A program made the translations under genes and the position numbers. Source: Calothrix sp. PCC 7103 (lineage in GTDB: Bacteria > Cyanobacteriota > Cyanobacteriia > Cyanobacteriales > Nostocaceae). From it: a DNA stretch of 64,000 nt. Below, piece by piece: positions 18,108 to 27,138 of this stretch (position 1 is the first letter of the stretch; every line of letters starts with the position of its first letter). Where the stretch lies: contig NZ_KB217478.1 in NCBI RefSeq assembly GCF_000331305.1, positions 6,125,646-6,189,645 on the forward strand. The letters are read 5' to 3'. The notes under the pieces are model-generated. The model was not told the DNA's origin. It ran no database searches and saw nothing but the letters and a program-made list of their open reading frames with translations.

Positions 18108-18656
18108 TTAGACAGGTGTTGAGGGACGTATCCGAAAACGGTTCTGATTATTCATGTTAATTCGACAATTTGCAGGAGTTGCCGTAAAATTACAAGTGTA
18201 AGTCCCAAGAAGTTCTTGCTGATAATTAAAAACTCGAACATTATAACCGTGACTGCGTGCATCATAACCTAAACGATTTATAAACTGGTAGCGTTCAAGA
18301 TAATCGAGAACACTCCAAACTTGCTGATTCACAATTAAATCAACACGTGCAGAAATTTGCGTAGTTGCAGGGTAAGCTATCCAATTATCAAGTAATTTAG
18401 TCTCCGAATTTTCTTTTGCCCACCACAAACTAGGAACTGTTGATTTATCTTGATTAAATGTATTAGCTGTAGTGACACCGACAGGGTTTTTCAGCATATT
18501 TAAATCTAAAGGTAAATTTGAAGGCTTGACGACTGCTAATGTTTGTGCATGGACAGGTTGATGTAAGTAATTGGGAATAGAACTTAATACAATACCAGTA
18601 AAAGTAGCTACAGATAATTTAAAAAATGCAACACTAAAGTTACTCATCGACTGCAT
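18108..18656 (-). CDS. Hypothetical exported protein
   Basis: 182 residues with a signal peptide (FFKLSVATFTGIVLSSIP, cleavage likely after VHA near residue 37). The mature part includes SLWWAKENSETKLLDNWIAYP, LERYQFINRLGYDARS and two Cys (YTCNFTATPANC) that could pair. This design recurs in cyanobacterial periplasmic proteins of unknown role. Convergent with the solute-binding protein, 23 bp apart. Confidence 0.65.
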   Translation of the reverse strand: MQSMSNFSVAFFKLSVATFTGIVLSSIPNYLHQPVHAQTLAVVKPSNLPLDLNMLKNPVGVTTANTFNQDKSTVPSLWWAKENSETKLLDNWIAYPATTQISARVDLIVNQQVWSVLDYLERYQFINRLGYDARSHGYNVRVFNYQQELLGTYTCNFTATPANCRINMNNQNRFRIRPSTPV

Positions 18657-18875
18657 AATTTGTTCAGCTTAAAATTTTTCTATATAGATTTACAATCAAA
18701 TCGCCTCAAAACAGGGCTTTCTTCCATGAATTTTCAACCCCAATGTGACACCGACGAGGCGCCTGTGCTACAAGTACTAGTCCCCAACTATAAATCATAG
18801 GTTCCCAAACGGATTCTCGTGGGCATCTGATAAAATTAAAATCGAAGTAAAAGTTTTGTAAAGGAGTATTAAGAA

Positions 18876-18983
18876 ATGGGCAGCGAATTATTTGCAGCAG
18901 CAATATTACCCTTCGGTTTGATTTTCTTAGGTTGGGGTCTTGGTCAAGCACTGCTAAAAATCCAAGGAGCAGAAGAAGAGTAG
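18876..18983 (+). CDS. petM: Cytochrome b6-f complex subunit VII (PetM)
   Basis: A 35-residue protein, the full PetM length. The translation starts [20 protein letters not shown] and ends [10 protein letters not shown], matching the PetM single transmembrane helix and its conserved KIQGAEE tail. A ribosome binding site (AAGGAG) lies about 10 bases upstream. PetM is a small peripheral helix of the b6-f complex in thylakoids. It is followed, after a repeat block, by ycf39 on the same strand. Confidence 0.92.
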   Translation: MGSELFAAAILPFGLIFLGWGLGQALLKIQGAEEE

Positions 18984-19095
18984 AGTGCTGAGTAGAAAGT
19001 GCTGAGTGCTGAGTGGGATATGGGTAACAACGAGCGCACTTACCACTCACCATTCATTACTCATAACTCAGCACTCAGCACTAAACACTCAGCAT
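18984..19095. repeat. Short tandemly repeated repetitive (STRR-type) heptamers
   Basis: Many copies of AGTGCTG/CAGCACT-type heptamers (GTGCTGAGTGCTGAGTGGG and, in the other orientation, CTCAGCACTCAGCACT) occupy the spacer after petM. The two orientations can form a hairpin. A related block lies between trpC and lpdA. Confidence 0.7.
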
Positions 19096-19190
19096 TATAA
19101 TTGGTCAAAAAAGTTGCCATTTTATGTTAAAGCCCTTACATTCTGATAAGATTCTATTAATAAAGCTTAAAGTTTCGTAACAAAACCCTG

Positions 19191-20186
19191 ATGACATTAC
19201 TAATCGTCGGTGCCACTGGCACCTTGGGAAGACAAGTGGCTCGTCGTGCTATCGATGAGGGGTATAAGGTGCGCTGTCTAGTCAGAAGTGCAAAAAGAGC
19301 GGCATTTCTTAGAGAATGGGGCGCCGAGTTAGTGGGGGGAGATTTATGCTACCCTGAGACCGTACAACGTGCCTTAGAAGGTGTGACCGCTGTAATTGAT
19401 GCTGCAACTGCCCGTCCAACTGACTCGTTAAGTATCAAGCAAATTGACTGGGATAGCAAAGTCGCATTAATTCAAGCAGCGAACTTAGCTGGTGTAGAAA
19501 GATTTATTACATTTTCGATTTTAAACGCCGATAAATACCCAGATGTACCGCTAATGGAAATTAAGCGGTGTACAGAATTATATTTAGCTGAGTCTGGTTT
19601 AAACTATACGGTGCTGCAACTTGCTGGCTTTATGCAAGGTTTAATCGGTCAGTATGGAATACCTATTTTAGAAGGTCAACCGGTTTGGGTAACAGGAGCG
19701 TCATCACCTGTTGCTTATATGGATACACAAGATATTGCTAAATTCGCAGTCCGCGCTCTACAACTTCCAGAAACTTCTAAGAAAACATTTCCGGTAGTTG
19801 GAACTCGTGCATGGAGTGCAGAAGAAATTATTAGTGTATGTGAACGTCTTTCTGGTAAAAGTGCCCGTGTTACCCGAATGCCAATAAATCTTTTACGTAC
19901 AGTTCGTGGCAGCTTGCGGTTTTTCCAGTGGGGATGGAATGTTTCTGACCGTTTAGCATTTACAGAAGTACTTGCTAGTGGTAAGCCTCTTGATGCTTCA
20001 ATGGATGAAGTCTATAAAGTCTTCGGATTTGACGTAAGTGAGACCACAACCCTAGAAAGCTATTTCCAAGAATACTTTAACCGAATTATGAAGAAGCTTA
20101 AAGAGCTTGATTACGAGAAAAATAAATCTAAGAATAAAAAACAGCAACCAAAACGAACACCATTTAAAAAAGCTAATACACAATAA
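19191..20186 (+). CDS. ycf39: Ycf39-type NmrA/SDR protein, photosystem II assembly factor
   Basis: 331 residues. The N-terminal NAD(P)-binding motif VGATGTLGRQVARRA and the body (VRCLVRSAKRAAFLREWGAE, QLAGFMQGLIGQYGIP, SPVAYMDTQDIAKF) match Ycf39/HCF244. With Hlips, Ycf39 binds the early photosystem II reaction centre and helps chlorophyll delivery to D1. The C-terminus has a Lys-rich extension. Its place next to petM supports the call. Confidence 0.88.
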   Translation: MTLLIVGATGTLGRQVARRAIDEGYKVRCLVRSAKRAAFLREWGAELVGGDLCYPETVQRALEGVTAVIDAATARPTDSLSIKQIDWDSKVALIQAANLAGVERFITFSILNADKYPDVPLMEIKRCTELYLAESGLNYTVLQLAGFMQGLIGQYGIPILEGQPVWVTGASSPVAYMDTQDIAKFAVRALQLPETSKKTFPVVGTRAWSAEEIISVCERLSGKSARVTRMPINLLRTVRGSLRFFQWGWNVSDRLAFTEVLASGKPLDASMDEVYKVFGFDVSETTTLESYFQEYFNRIMKKLKELDYEKNKSKNKKQQPKRTPFKKANTQ

Positions 20187-20302
20187 TTCGCAGTTCGCAA
20201 TGTCCCGAAGGGAAATTACGAATTGTAGATGACTTTTTGCTCAAAAATGTGCAACGATTAACATAATAAAAAGCGTCTTGTGAAAAGTTTGGATATTTGA
20301 GT

Positions 20303-21220
20303 GTGCCCAAAGCAGGCATTATTTACAACGACATTAAGCCGATAGCAGAACGTGTTGCTATCGAGGTTAAAGACAAACTGACCGCTGCTGGTTGGGAGGT
20401 TCAACTTGCAACTGGTGTAGGTGGAATGTTGGGCTATGCGACTCCCGACAGTCCTGTTTGTCATACCCCTATTTCCGGTCTTATACCCCCTGGTTTTGAC
20501 TCTGAAATGAAGTTTGTGGTGGTTTTGGGGGGAGATGGAACGGTATTGGCGGCATCACGGCAGGTTGCCCCTTGTGGTATTCCGCTGTTAGCCGTCAATA
20601 CTGGTCATATGGGCTTTCTCACTGAAACTTACCTTAATAAGTTGCCTCAAGCTATAGATACTGTGCTTGCAGGTGATTATGATATTGAAGAACGAACAAT
20701 GCTCACGGTCAAGGTTTTTCGCAAAGAAAATGTTGTTTGGGAAGCACTTTGCCTAAATGAAATGGTCTTACATCGAGAACCTCTAACTTCGATGTGTCAT
20801 TTTGAGATTGTTGTTGGGCGCCATGCTCCGGTAGATATTGCTGCTGATGGGGTAATTGTTTCTACTCCTACAGGTTCTACAGCATATTCTTTAAGCGCTG
20901 GTGGCCCCGTTATTATACCAAGTGTACCTGTACTACAATTAGTCCCAATTTGTCCACACTCGCTGGCATCAAGAGCATTAGTTTTCCCAAATACTGACCC
21001 GGTAAATATTTACCCAGTAAATACACCGCGTTTAGTAATGGTCGTTGATGGAAACGCTGGTTTTTATGTTCTGCCAGAGGACAGGGTTTATTTAGAGCGT
21101 TCAGAATATGGCGCCAAGTTTATTCGCCTACAAAGACACGAGTTTTTCCGAATTTTGCGAGAAAAGCTAGGTTGGGGACTACCCCACATAGCTAAACCAA
21201 CTTCGGTAGAGTTACCTTAA
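20303..21220 (+). CDS. nadK: NAD(+) kinase
   Basis: About 305 residues from GTG 20303 ([13 protein letters not shown]), the usual family start; the TTG six bases upstream is in frame but less likely. Signature motifs are [26 protein letters not shown] and [16 protein letters not shown]. It phosphorylates NAD to NADP with ATP or polyphosphate. Cyanobacteria usually carry two NadK paralogues; which one this is cannot be decided here. Confidence 0.9.
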   Translation: MPKAGIIYNDIKPIAERVAIEVKDKLTAAGWEVQLATGVGGMLGYATPDSPVCHTPISGLIPPGFDSEMKFVVVLGGDGTVLAASRQVAPCGIPLLAVNTGHMGFLTETYLNKLPQAIDTVLAGDYDIEERTMLTVKVFRKENVVWEALCLNEMVLHREPLTSMCHFEIVVGRHAPVDIAADGVIVSTPTGSTAYSLSAGGPVIIPSVPVLQLVPICPHSLASRALVFPNTDPVNIYPVNTPRLVMVVDGNAGFYVLPEDRVYLERSEYGAKFIRLQRHEFFRILREKLGWGLPHIAKPTSVELP

Positions 21221-21235
21221 TAGGCGCCAGTTGTA

Positions 21236-21257
21236 GCCTGGGGCTAAAACCCCAGGA
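21236..21257. terminator. Hairpin after nadK
   Basis: CCTGGGG-CTAAAA-CCCCAGG forms a 7-bp GC-rich stem 16 bp past the nadK stop. There is no strong T-run, so it could be a repeat-derived mRNA end rather than a classic terminator. Confidence 0.5.
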
Positions 21258-21459
21258 ACAGTTTTATAATCATTTTTATTTGTTGCCTCTTTTAATCAAA
21301 AATTAAAATAAGATATAAAATTTATCAAAATACCGAATGGAATCGTGGATACTTATACGTACTCCCACGTATAATTGTATGTCTCAAAATTGATTCAATT
21401 GTTTAATTTATCAACATCGAACTTATAGCTGATAACTCCTAACTCCTAACTTTATAAAT

Positions 21460-22146
21460 ATGACGCTTGCTCACAATCCTTGTGTTTTAGTGATTGAAAG
21501 CGATGAAAGCTTGGCAAATCAACTTTCGTGTGATTTAAAAGAAGCTGGTTATGAACCACTTGTCGCGCATGATGCTGGATGCGGGTTACGATATAGTCGT
21601 GAACGTGAACCAGCTTTAATTGTTGTTGACCGGATGCTTTCAGGTGAATCTGGACTTTCGCTATGTAAAAGTATTCGTGGTTCTGGTAATCGCTCACCAA
21701 TGCTGATACTAATGGCACGTGATACCGTTGATGACCGTGTTGCTTGTCTTGAGGCAGGTGCTGATGATTACTTTTTAAAACCTTATCGCTCTGAAGATTT
21801 TTTAAATTTAATTCGTCTGTACTTAAAACCAGATGTAGATACTACTGAACAGCTACGCTTTGGTGACTTAGTGCTTGACATCGCAACTCGTCGCGCTATG
21901 TATAGTGGACGCAATATTGATTTGACGATGAAAGAATTTGAACTTTTGAAGTTTTTGATGGAGCATCCCCGTGAAGTCTTAACGCGCGAGCAAATTCTTG
22001 AAAATGTTTGGGGCTACGATTTTATGGGTGAGTCTAATGTTATAGAAGTTTATATCCGCTATTTGCGTCTCAAAATTGAGGATGAAGGTCAAAAGCGCTT
22101 AATCCAAACTGTGCGTGGTGTTGGTTACGTGTTAAGGGATACTTGA
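21460..22146 (+). CDS. nblR: OmpR/PhoB-type response regulator, NblR-like
   Basis: 228 residues: an N-terminal receiver (about 8-120) and a C-terminal winged helix (about 133-227: TMKEFELLKFLMEHPREVLT, VWGYDFMGESNVIEVY, RLIQTVRGVGYVL). The phospho-Asp position is present (IVVDRMLSG), but the acidic pocket is atypical (VIESDES), as reported for NblR, which works without canonical phosphorylation. NblR is needed for phycobilisome breakdown and survival under nutrient or light stress. The assignment over other OmpR regulators rests on remembered similarity. Confidence 0.7.
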   Translation: MTLAHNPCVLVIESDESLANQLSCDLKEAGYEPLVAHDAGCGLRYSREREPALIVVDRMLSGESGLSLCKSIRGSGNRSPMLILMARDTVDDRVACLEAGADDYFLKPYRSEDFLNLIRLYLKPDVDTTEQLRFGDLVLDIATRRAMYSGRNIDLTMKEFELLKFLMEHPREVLTREQILENVWGYDFMGESNVIEVYIRYLRLKIEDEGQKRLIQTVRGVGYVLRDT

Positions 22147-22290
22147 AAAGTATAGTGCGTAAGCAATAATGCTTAAGTAGTATATAAAAAATACTTGTCT
22201 TAAAATTCTCATAAAAAATTTAGACTTTAATTACCAATAAACGCTAACAAAGATGTAGAATCGAGGTTTAAAATCTCAGAATACTCAACC

Positions 22291-22839
22291 ATGTTACGTT
22301 TGTTACACTTATCTCCGATTATTTTGAGTATTTGGCTCATGGGGTGTTCGGCATCTACAACCGCTAAAACTTCTACAGAGGCGCCAACTTCGTTATCAAA
22401 TGCTCAAGTGACACAAAACACCAACAAAGGGCAGCAATTACCCATATCGGCGGTGGCTGTTCTGCCAAGTGGCGCCAAAATCGAATTAGAAGTTGCGAAA
22501 ACACCAGAGCAACAACAAATGGGGTTAATGTATCGACCAGCATTACCTGATAACCGAGGTATGTTGTTTGAGTTTGCTTCACCTCAACCAGTTAGCTTTT
22601 GGATGAAAAATGTACCAGTGAAATTAGATATGGTTTTCATTCATCAAGGTGTTGTTGAGTATATTACTGACTCCGCTCCTCCTTGTACCGCAGAACCCTG
22701 TCCAACCTATGGTCCCAATAAATTAATCGACCAGGTAATAGAACTGCGTGCAGGTAGAGCATCTGAACTCAAGCTCAAAGTTGGTGACCGTATAAAAATA
22801 CAACCTATCAGCACAAGTGGCAAATCCACTGCTGGCTAA
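22291..22839 (+). CDS. DUF192 lipoprotein
   Basis: 182 residues with a lipobox (IWLMGC, lipidated Cys19), a Thr/Gln-rich linker to about 55, and a DUF192 domain: KTPEQQQMGLMYRPALPDN, RGMLFEFASPQPVSFWMKN, KLDMVFI and VIELRAG. The domain is a small beta-barrel found in many bacteria and has no proven biochemical role. The internal CTAEPCPTYG could be a disulfide. It is monocistronic. Confidence 0.85.
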   Translation: MLRLLHLSPIILSIWLMGCSASTTAKTSTEAPTSLSNAQVTQNTNKGQQLPISAVAVLPSGAKIELEVAKTPEQQQMGLMYRPALPDNRGMLFEFASPQPVSFWMKNVPVKLDMVFIHQGVVEYITDSAPPCTAEPCPTYGPNKLIDQVIELRAGRASELKLKVGDRIKIQPISTSGKSTAG

Positions 22840-23400
22840 GAGATACTTGGTTAAAAATGCTTCTTAACACATAGAGTAAATGCTGATATAAATATGTAAC
22901 CGAGATAGCTTGAAACCCTTTCTGGGAAAAGATAGCATAAAATACTTGCTTAATAGATTTATGATTTAGTTGTAAAAAAGTTTATTTTGGCGGTAAGATT
23001 TGGTATACTGCTTGTCATTCAAAACCAGCACCGCAAGTTGAAGGTAAAATCTTAAACTTTGAGTATCAAAAGATATTCCTTTAGATGCAAGAGTTAGAAG
23101 ACCTTAATGATGCAATATAGGCAAATTAAAGTTTTGATACAGCGGGATTTAACGAGTTAAATAACCTGATTAGGTATATTTACTCACGTTAATAAAATAC
23201 ATCAAAATAACGCCCATAAAATTTTTGGTTAAATTTTATCAGTCTTGACATTAAGGAACTTATTGTTTTCTAATTCAAAGCTATTTTGTGAAAAACGTAG
23301 AGACGATTGTGTAGTGACAGATGAAATACTGGCAACTAGGCGATTAATATTTACTCACTGATATATGACAATACACACTACCCCAGGAGGTGAGACAAAA
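22840..23400. other. 560-bp gene-free stretch
   Basis: AT-rich DNA without a convincing ORF on either strand, without members of the repeat families seen elsewhere, and without GGCGCC. It could hold a long 5' leader or small RNA for the DUF2949 gene, but I see no conserved motif. Confidence 0.45.
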
Positions 23401-23595
23401 ATGTCACCATCGACATATTCCGGACTAATTGACTTTTTACAAGAGGACTTAGCAATTTCTTCAGCATCAATAGCTGTTGCACTTCGTCGTAGTCAACAAG
23501 ACCCAGGACCGTTGCCAATGATTTTGTGGCAATATGGGCTAATTACGCTAGAGCAGTTAGAGCGAATTTACGATTGGCTAGAAACTTCAGCATAA
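23401..23595 (+). CDS. DUF2949 family small protein
   Basis: About 64 residues from ATG 23401, preceded by a strong ribosome binding site (AGGAGGTGA). The translation SGLIDFLQEDLAISSASIAV followed by PLPMILWQYGLITLEQLERI is typical of cyanobacterial DUF2949. It is a short helical cytosolic protein of unknown role. The frame extends to 23365, but the binding site fixes the start. Confidence 0.75.
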   Translation: MSPSTYSGLIDFLQEDLAISSASIAVALRRSQQDPGPLPMILWQYGLITLEQLERIYDWLETSA

Positions 23596-23854
23596 AAACC
23601 ATACCAGATATAGATAGAGAATTATTGTTGTATCGATAACAAATCTTGATAATGTAATAAAACCACTCAAATTTACGATTATTTAAGTGCTGGGAGTATT
23701 AAGAATTATTACTGAGTCAATTTACAGGCATTCAGAAGATTAAAGCTTATGTCAAACAAACTCAAGCAGTAGCAAATTTTGATAGATATATAGACAAGTT
23801 GCGGGTTAGCTGTTTAACCCGCTTTTAAGTGTAGTGGTATTTAATATTTGCTTA

Positions 23855-24103
23855 TCAGCGGTCTGCTAAAGAAGTTGTATTGACGTGATTAATTGACCAA
23901 CGGTGGTCTATCTCCATCGCAGAAAACTGGCAAATTTCTTCTAGGTGCTTTTGTTGGACAGCTGCTTTGCGAAGAGTAATAATAAGCTGGTTAACCTGCT
24001 GCCGCAGTGCCGGGTTTTGATTTACTGCTGACATTGTTTGCCGTTCTAGCAGTTGTAGCAGCAGTTCGTAATGAACAGGTGAAGGCAGAGGAATTTGATC
24101 CAT
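23855..24103 (-). CDS. DUF5340 family protein
   Basis: 82 residues, soluble and helical: PLPSPVHYELLLQLLERQTM then LRQQVNQLIITLRKAAVQQK. This matches the cyanobacterial DUF5340 pattern as I recall it. Function unknown. It lies downstream of trpC on the same strand, 103 bp apart, and could be read through from it. Confidence 0.7.
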   Translation of the reverse strand: MDQIPLPSPVHYELLLQLLERQTMSAVNQNPALRQQVNQLIITLRKAAVQQKHLEEICQFSAMEIDHRWSINHVNTTSLADR

Positions 24104-24206
24104 GAAGTTTGATTCGCTTCGATTAAATATGGGGTATTAAGTCAGCAGAACGAGTAGGGTACTATTTGGAATTGTGACACAGAGAACAAGTTTTTGGTTA
24201 AAGTTC

Positions 24207-25109
24207 CTATTTTGTTGGTAATGAAGATTTGGCAAAGAGACTTTGAATTGCAGCTTCTATTTGAGGGTGTTTAACCAGAGATTCACCGATGAGGACAGCA
24301 GCAGCACCAGCAGATGTTACGACATTTAAGTCATCGGGTGTATGAAGTCCTGATTCGCTAACCACCAAAATGTTACGTTCCTTTAACTGTTGACTTCTTT
24401 CGGAGAGTAATTTACAGGTGGTTTGTAAATCTACGGAAAAATCCTCTAAATTTCGATTATTGATTCCAACTAAACAAACTCCATCTAATGCTAGTACACG
24501 GTCAAGTTCTTCTAAAGTGTGAACTTCAATTAAGGCAGCCATTTTAAGGGCCGCCGCAATCTTAACAAAATACTGTAAATCTTGGTCGCTTAAAATAGCG
24601 GCAATTAATAAAACTGCATCGGCGCCTTTAACACGTGCCAAGTATATTTGGTAAGGATAAATTACAAATTCCTTACAAAGTAACGGTAAATCTACGGCAG
24701 TACGAATAATCTCTAGGTTCTCAAAACTACCTTGAAAAAACTTTTGGTCAGTAAGTACAGATAGACAAGAGGCGCCTGCACGTTGATACTGTTGTGCGAT
24801 TTCTATAGGGTCAAAATCTTCTCGAATTACACCTTTGCTAGGAGAAGCTTTTTTAACTTCGGCAATTAATGCCGGGTTTGTTTTACCATCACGAAGCGCA
24901 GCGACAAAATCACGTGTTGGGGGTGCAGTCATTGCTTGTTTTTGCAACTCGCGCAACGGCACTTTTTCGCGAAGCATATCCACTTCAGCTTCCTTATGCC
25001 AAACTATTTCCTCTAAAATATTACTTGGTTCAGTATTTGGTAAAGCTGTTCGATACTCCAAGATAGATACTTTGACCGCTGGGTTAGGATTAATACGACG
25101 GATTTGCAT
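24207..25109 (-). CDS. trpC: Indole-3-glycerol phosphate synthase
   Basis: 300 residues, a TIM barrel with the family motifs [45 protein letters not shown] and [12 protein letters not shown], plus the terminal phosphate-binding [11 protein letters not shown]. It converts CdRP to indole-3-glycerol phosphate in tryptophan synthesis. The N-terminal extension ([20 protein letters not shown]) is usual. It follows lpdA on the same strand; a repeat block fills the 116-bp gap. The lpdA-trpC order is common in cyanobacteria. Confidence 0.93.
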   Translation of the reverse strand: MQIRRINPNPAVKVSILEYRTALPNTEPSNILEEIVWHKEAEVDMLREKVPLRELQKQAMTAPPTRDFVAALRDGKTNPALIAEVKKASPSKGVIREDFDPIEIAQQYQRAGASCLSVLTDQKFFQGSFENLEIIRTAVDLPLLCKEFVIYPYQIYLARVKGADAVLLIAAILSDQDLQYFVKIAAALKMAALIEVHTLEELDRVLALDGVCLVGINNRNLEDFSVDLQTTCKLLSERSQQLKERNILVVSESGLHTPDDLNVVTSAGAAAVLIGESLVKHPQIEAAIQSLFAKSSLPTK

Positions 25110-25111
25110 AA

Positions 25112-25224
25112 CAAAAAAGTGATGAGTGAGTCGTGCTGAGTAAGGAGTTATGAGTGATGAGTGTTAAGTAAGGAGTGCTAACTTTCAACTATACTCAGCA
25201 CGACTCACTTTCCACTCAGCACTT
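25112..25224. repeat. STRR-type repeat block between trpC and lpdA
   Basis: Degenerate heptamers (GTGATGAGTGAGTCGTGCTG, GAGTGATGAGTG and the reverse ACTCAGCACGACTCAC) fill the whole spacer between two genes of one likely operon. Left and right halves are inverted and can form a large stem, which may affect expression of trpC. Confidence 0.65.
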
Positions 25225-25225
25225 T

Positions 25226-26653
25226 TTAGCTGACTGCGCGTTTATAAGCTTCGTCTAACACTTCGGAGAGTGTTGGGTGTGCGTGTACTAGGTGAGCGAG
25301 ATTGTGGACAGTTTGACGGTTAGCGATAGCCGCTGACGCTTCATGAATTAAATCTGATGCGTGTAAGCCAAATATATGTACACCTAAAACTTCGCCTGTG
25401 TCTTTACGATATATTACTTTTGCCATCCCGTCGGCTTCACCTTCTGCTAAGGCTTTAGAATTGCCTTTGTAGTAACTTTTTGCAACTCCAACTTCAAAAC
25501 CCAGTTCTTTGCCCATATCACGTGCGGCAGTTTCAGTTTTACCTACATAACTTACTTCTGGGTGGGTAAATGCTGCTGCTGGAATGCTATCGTAATCAAT
25601 TTCCTTGGTTCTACCGCAAATATTTTCAACCGCGATAATACCTTGGGCTGAAGCAGCGTGCGCTAACATCATTTTTCCTGTTGCGTCTCCAATTGCCCAC
25701 AAATGTGGTATAATTTCACCACTGCTAAGAACAGCCATACTGTCGTTAACTGGAATATAATTACGACGGTCAAGCTCGGCGCCTACTGATTCTAAGCCAA
25801 GATTTTGGGTTGCAGGAATTCTTCCTGTAGCCACTAAACAAGCATCAACTTCAATAACATCAACATCTTCTTTGGTTTTGAAATTGGCTAATTCAATTAC
25901 CACGGGTGAACCAGGAATGACACGCTTGGCATATATACCTACATGAGTTTCAATATCACGAGGAGTAATTAAAACTCGTTCGGCAAGCTTGGCAATATCT
26001 CTATCAAAACCGGGCATTAACTGGTCTAGCGCTTCTATCATTGTGATTTCACAACCAAGCGCTGAATATACATCAGAAAATTCTAACCCAATGTAACCAC
26101 TACCAATAATTGCCACCCAATCAGGAAGTGTTTCTAGCTTTACACCTTGGTCGCTAGTAAAAACTGTTTTTCCGTCAACTTCGATACCAGGAGGCACAAA
26201 AGGAATTGAGCCAGGTGAAAGAATAATATCTTTTGCTGTAAAAGTTTTTTCTCCAGAGTCTGTAATAACGCTAACTTTTTGACTACCTACTAGTTTACCC
26301 CAGCCTCGGATAATATCAACTCCAAGTCGTTTTAAACTATTCGTCAAGTCTCCTTGGATTTTAGAGACAAGGTTATTTGCATGGTTAGCAATATCCTCTC
26401 TTGAGAACTGGACGTTGCTAATTTGAATGCCTAAAGCTTTTAGGTGGTGAGCATTACGCAACTCACGTACTTTTCCAGATGCTGCCAGCAGTGCTTTTGA
26501 AGGAATACAACCACGGTTTACACAGGTTCCACCCATATCATTCGCTTCAATAATCGCGCTTCTTAAGCCACAACTAACGGCGTGGAGTGCCGCACCATGT
26601 CCACCTACTCCGGCGCCGATAATCACTAAGTCGTAATCAAATCCGTCACTCAC
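25226..26653 (-). CDS. lpdA: Dihydrolipoyl dehydrogenase (E3)
   Basis: 475 residues. FAD-binding [16 protein letters not shown], redox-active disulfide [19 protein letters not shown]-binding [27 protein letters not shown] and the C-terminal catalytic HAHPTLSE are all present. It reoxidises lipoamide in pyruvate and 2-oxoacid dehydrogenase complexes and in glycine cleavage. The length and motifs are those of the cyanobacterial enzyme. It is the first gene of a likely lpdA-trpC unit. Confidence 0.93.
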   Translation of the reverse strand: MSDGFDYDLVIIGAGVGGHGAALHAVSCGLRSAIIEANDMGGTCVNRGCIPSKALLAASGKVRELRNAHHLKALGIQISNVQFSREDIANHANNLVSKIQGDLTNSLKRLGVDIIRGWGKLVGSQKVSVITDSGEKTFTAKDIILSPGSIPFVPPGIEVDGKTVFTSDQGVKLETLPDWVAIIGSGYIGLEFSDVYSALGCEITMIEALDQLMPGFDRDIAKLAERVLITPRDIETHVGIYAKRVIPGSPVVIELANFKTKEDVDVIEVDACLVATGRIPATQNLGLESVGAELDRRNYIPVNDSMAVLSSGEIIPHLWAIGDATGKMMLAHAASAQGIIAVENICGRTKEIDYDSIPAAAFTHPEVSYVGKTETAARDMGKELGFEVGVAKSYYKGNSKALAEGEADGMAKVIYRKDTGEVLGVHIFGLHASDLIHEASAAIANRQTVHNLAHLVHAHPTLSEVLDEAYKRAVS

Positions 26654-27138
26654 GTTAATATACCCCGTGCGAAAGCCCTATATTTTCTTAAATTAATTCA
26701 GCAATCAGTTTATTGTACAACTGGTACTAACTACTCAATTTTAGGGTGCCGCAAAACCTTTCTTTATGACTTTAGATACCAACGCAATGAATAAATTGAT
26801 GCTTATAACCAACTAATAGTAGCATAAATAACTCTCATGTTGAGATGTTGAGATGTTTCTGGCTAACAATAACAAGCAATTACAAATTATATCTAAGTAA
26901 TTTATATGTAAAATAAAAATTTTAAAATAGCCATCATAATACGTATTACTACTTAGAGGAACTTTCAAAAAACGTACTACATTTGTAGTTAAAAGTAATC
27001 AGAATAGGCGCCGCTTTATTAAGTGTCCCTTGCAGACAACATTAGGTATGTACTGTTGTTATAAAATACAGAACCAAAGCAGTAGCTACTTACTAGGGTG
27101 CTTGAGGAAACTTGATAGTTTATAAGCGTGCAAAGCCA
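26654..27138. other. 485-bp divergent spacer
   Basis: It lies between divergent lpdA and the NB-ARC gene. It is AT-rich with one GGCGCC site (27007) and a small inverted repeat ACTACATTTGTAGT near 26977. No ORF is supported. Confidence 0.45.

Noticed and set aside
18706-19053. Minus-strand open frame covering petM
   Set aside because: Lies over petM and the heptamer repeats, and its translation is repeat-derived.
18984-25224. Heptamer blocks as CRISPR arrays
   Set aside because: Units are 7 bp and contiguous, without regular unique spacers of 30-40 bp.
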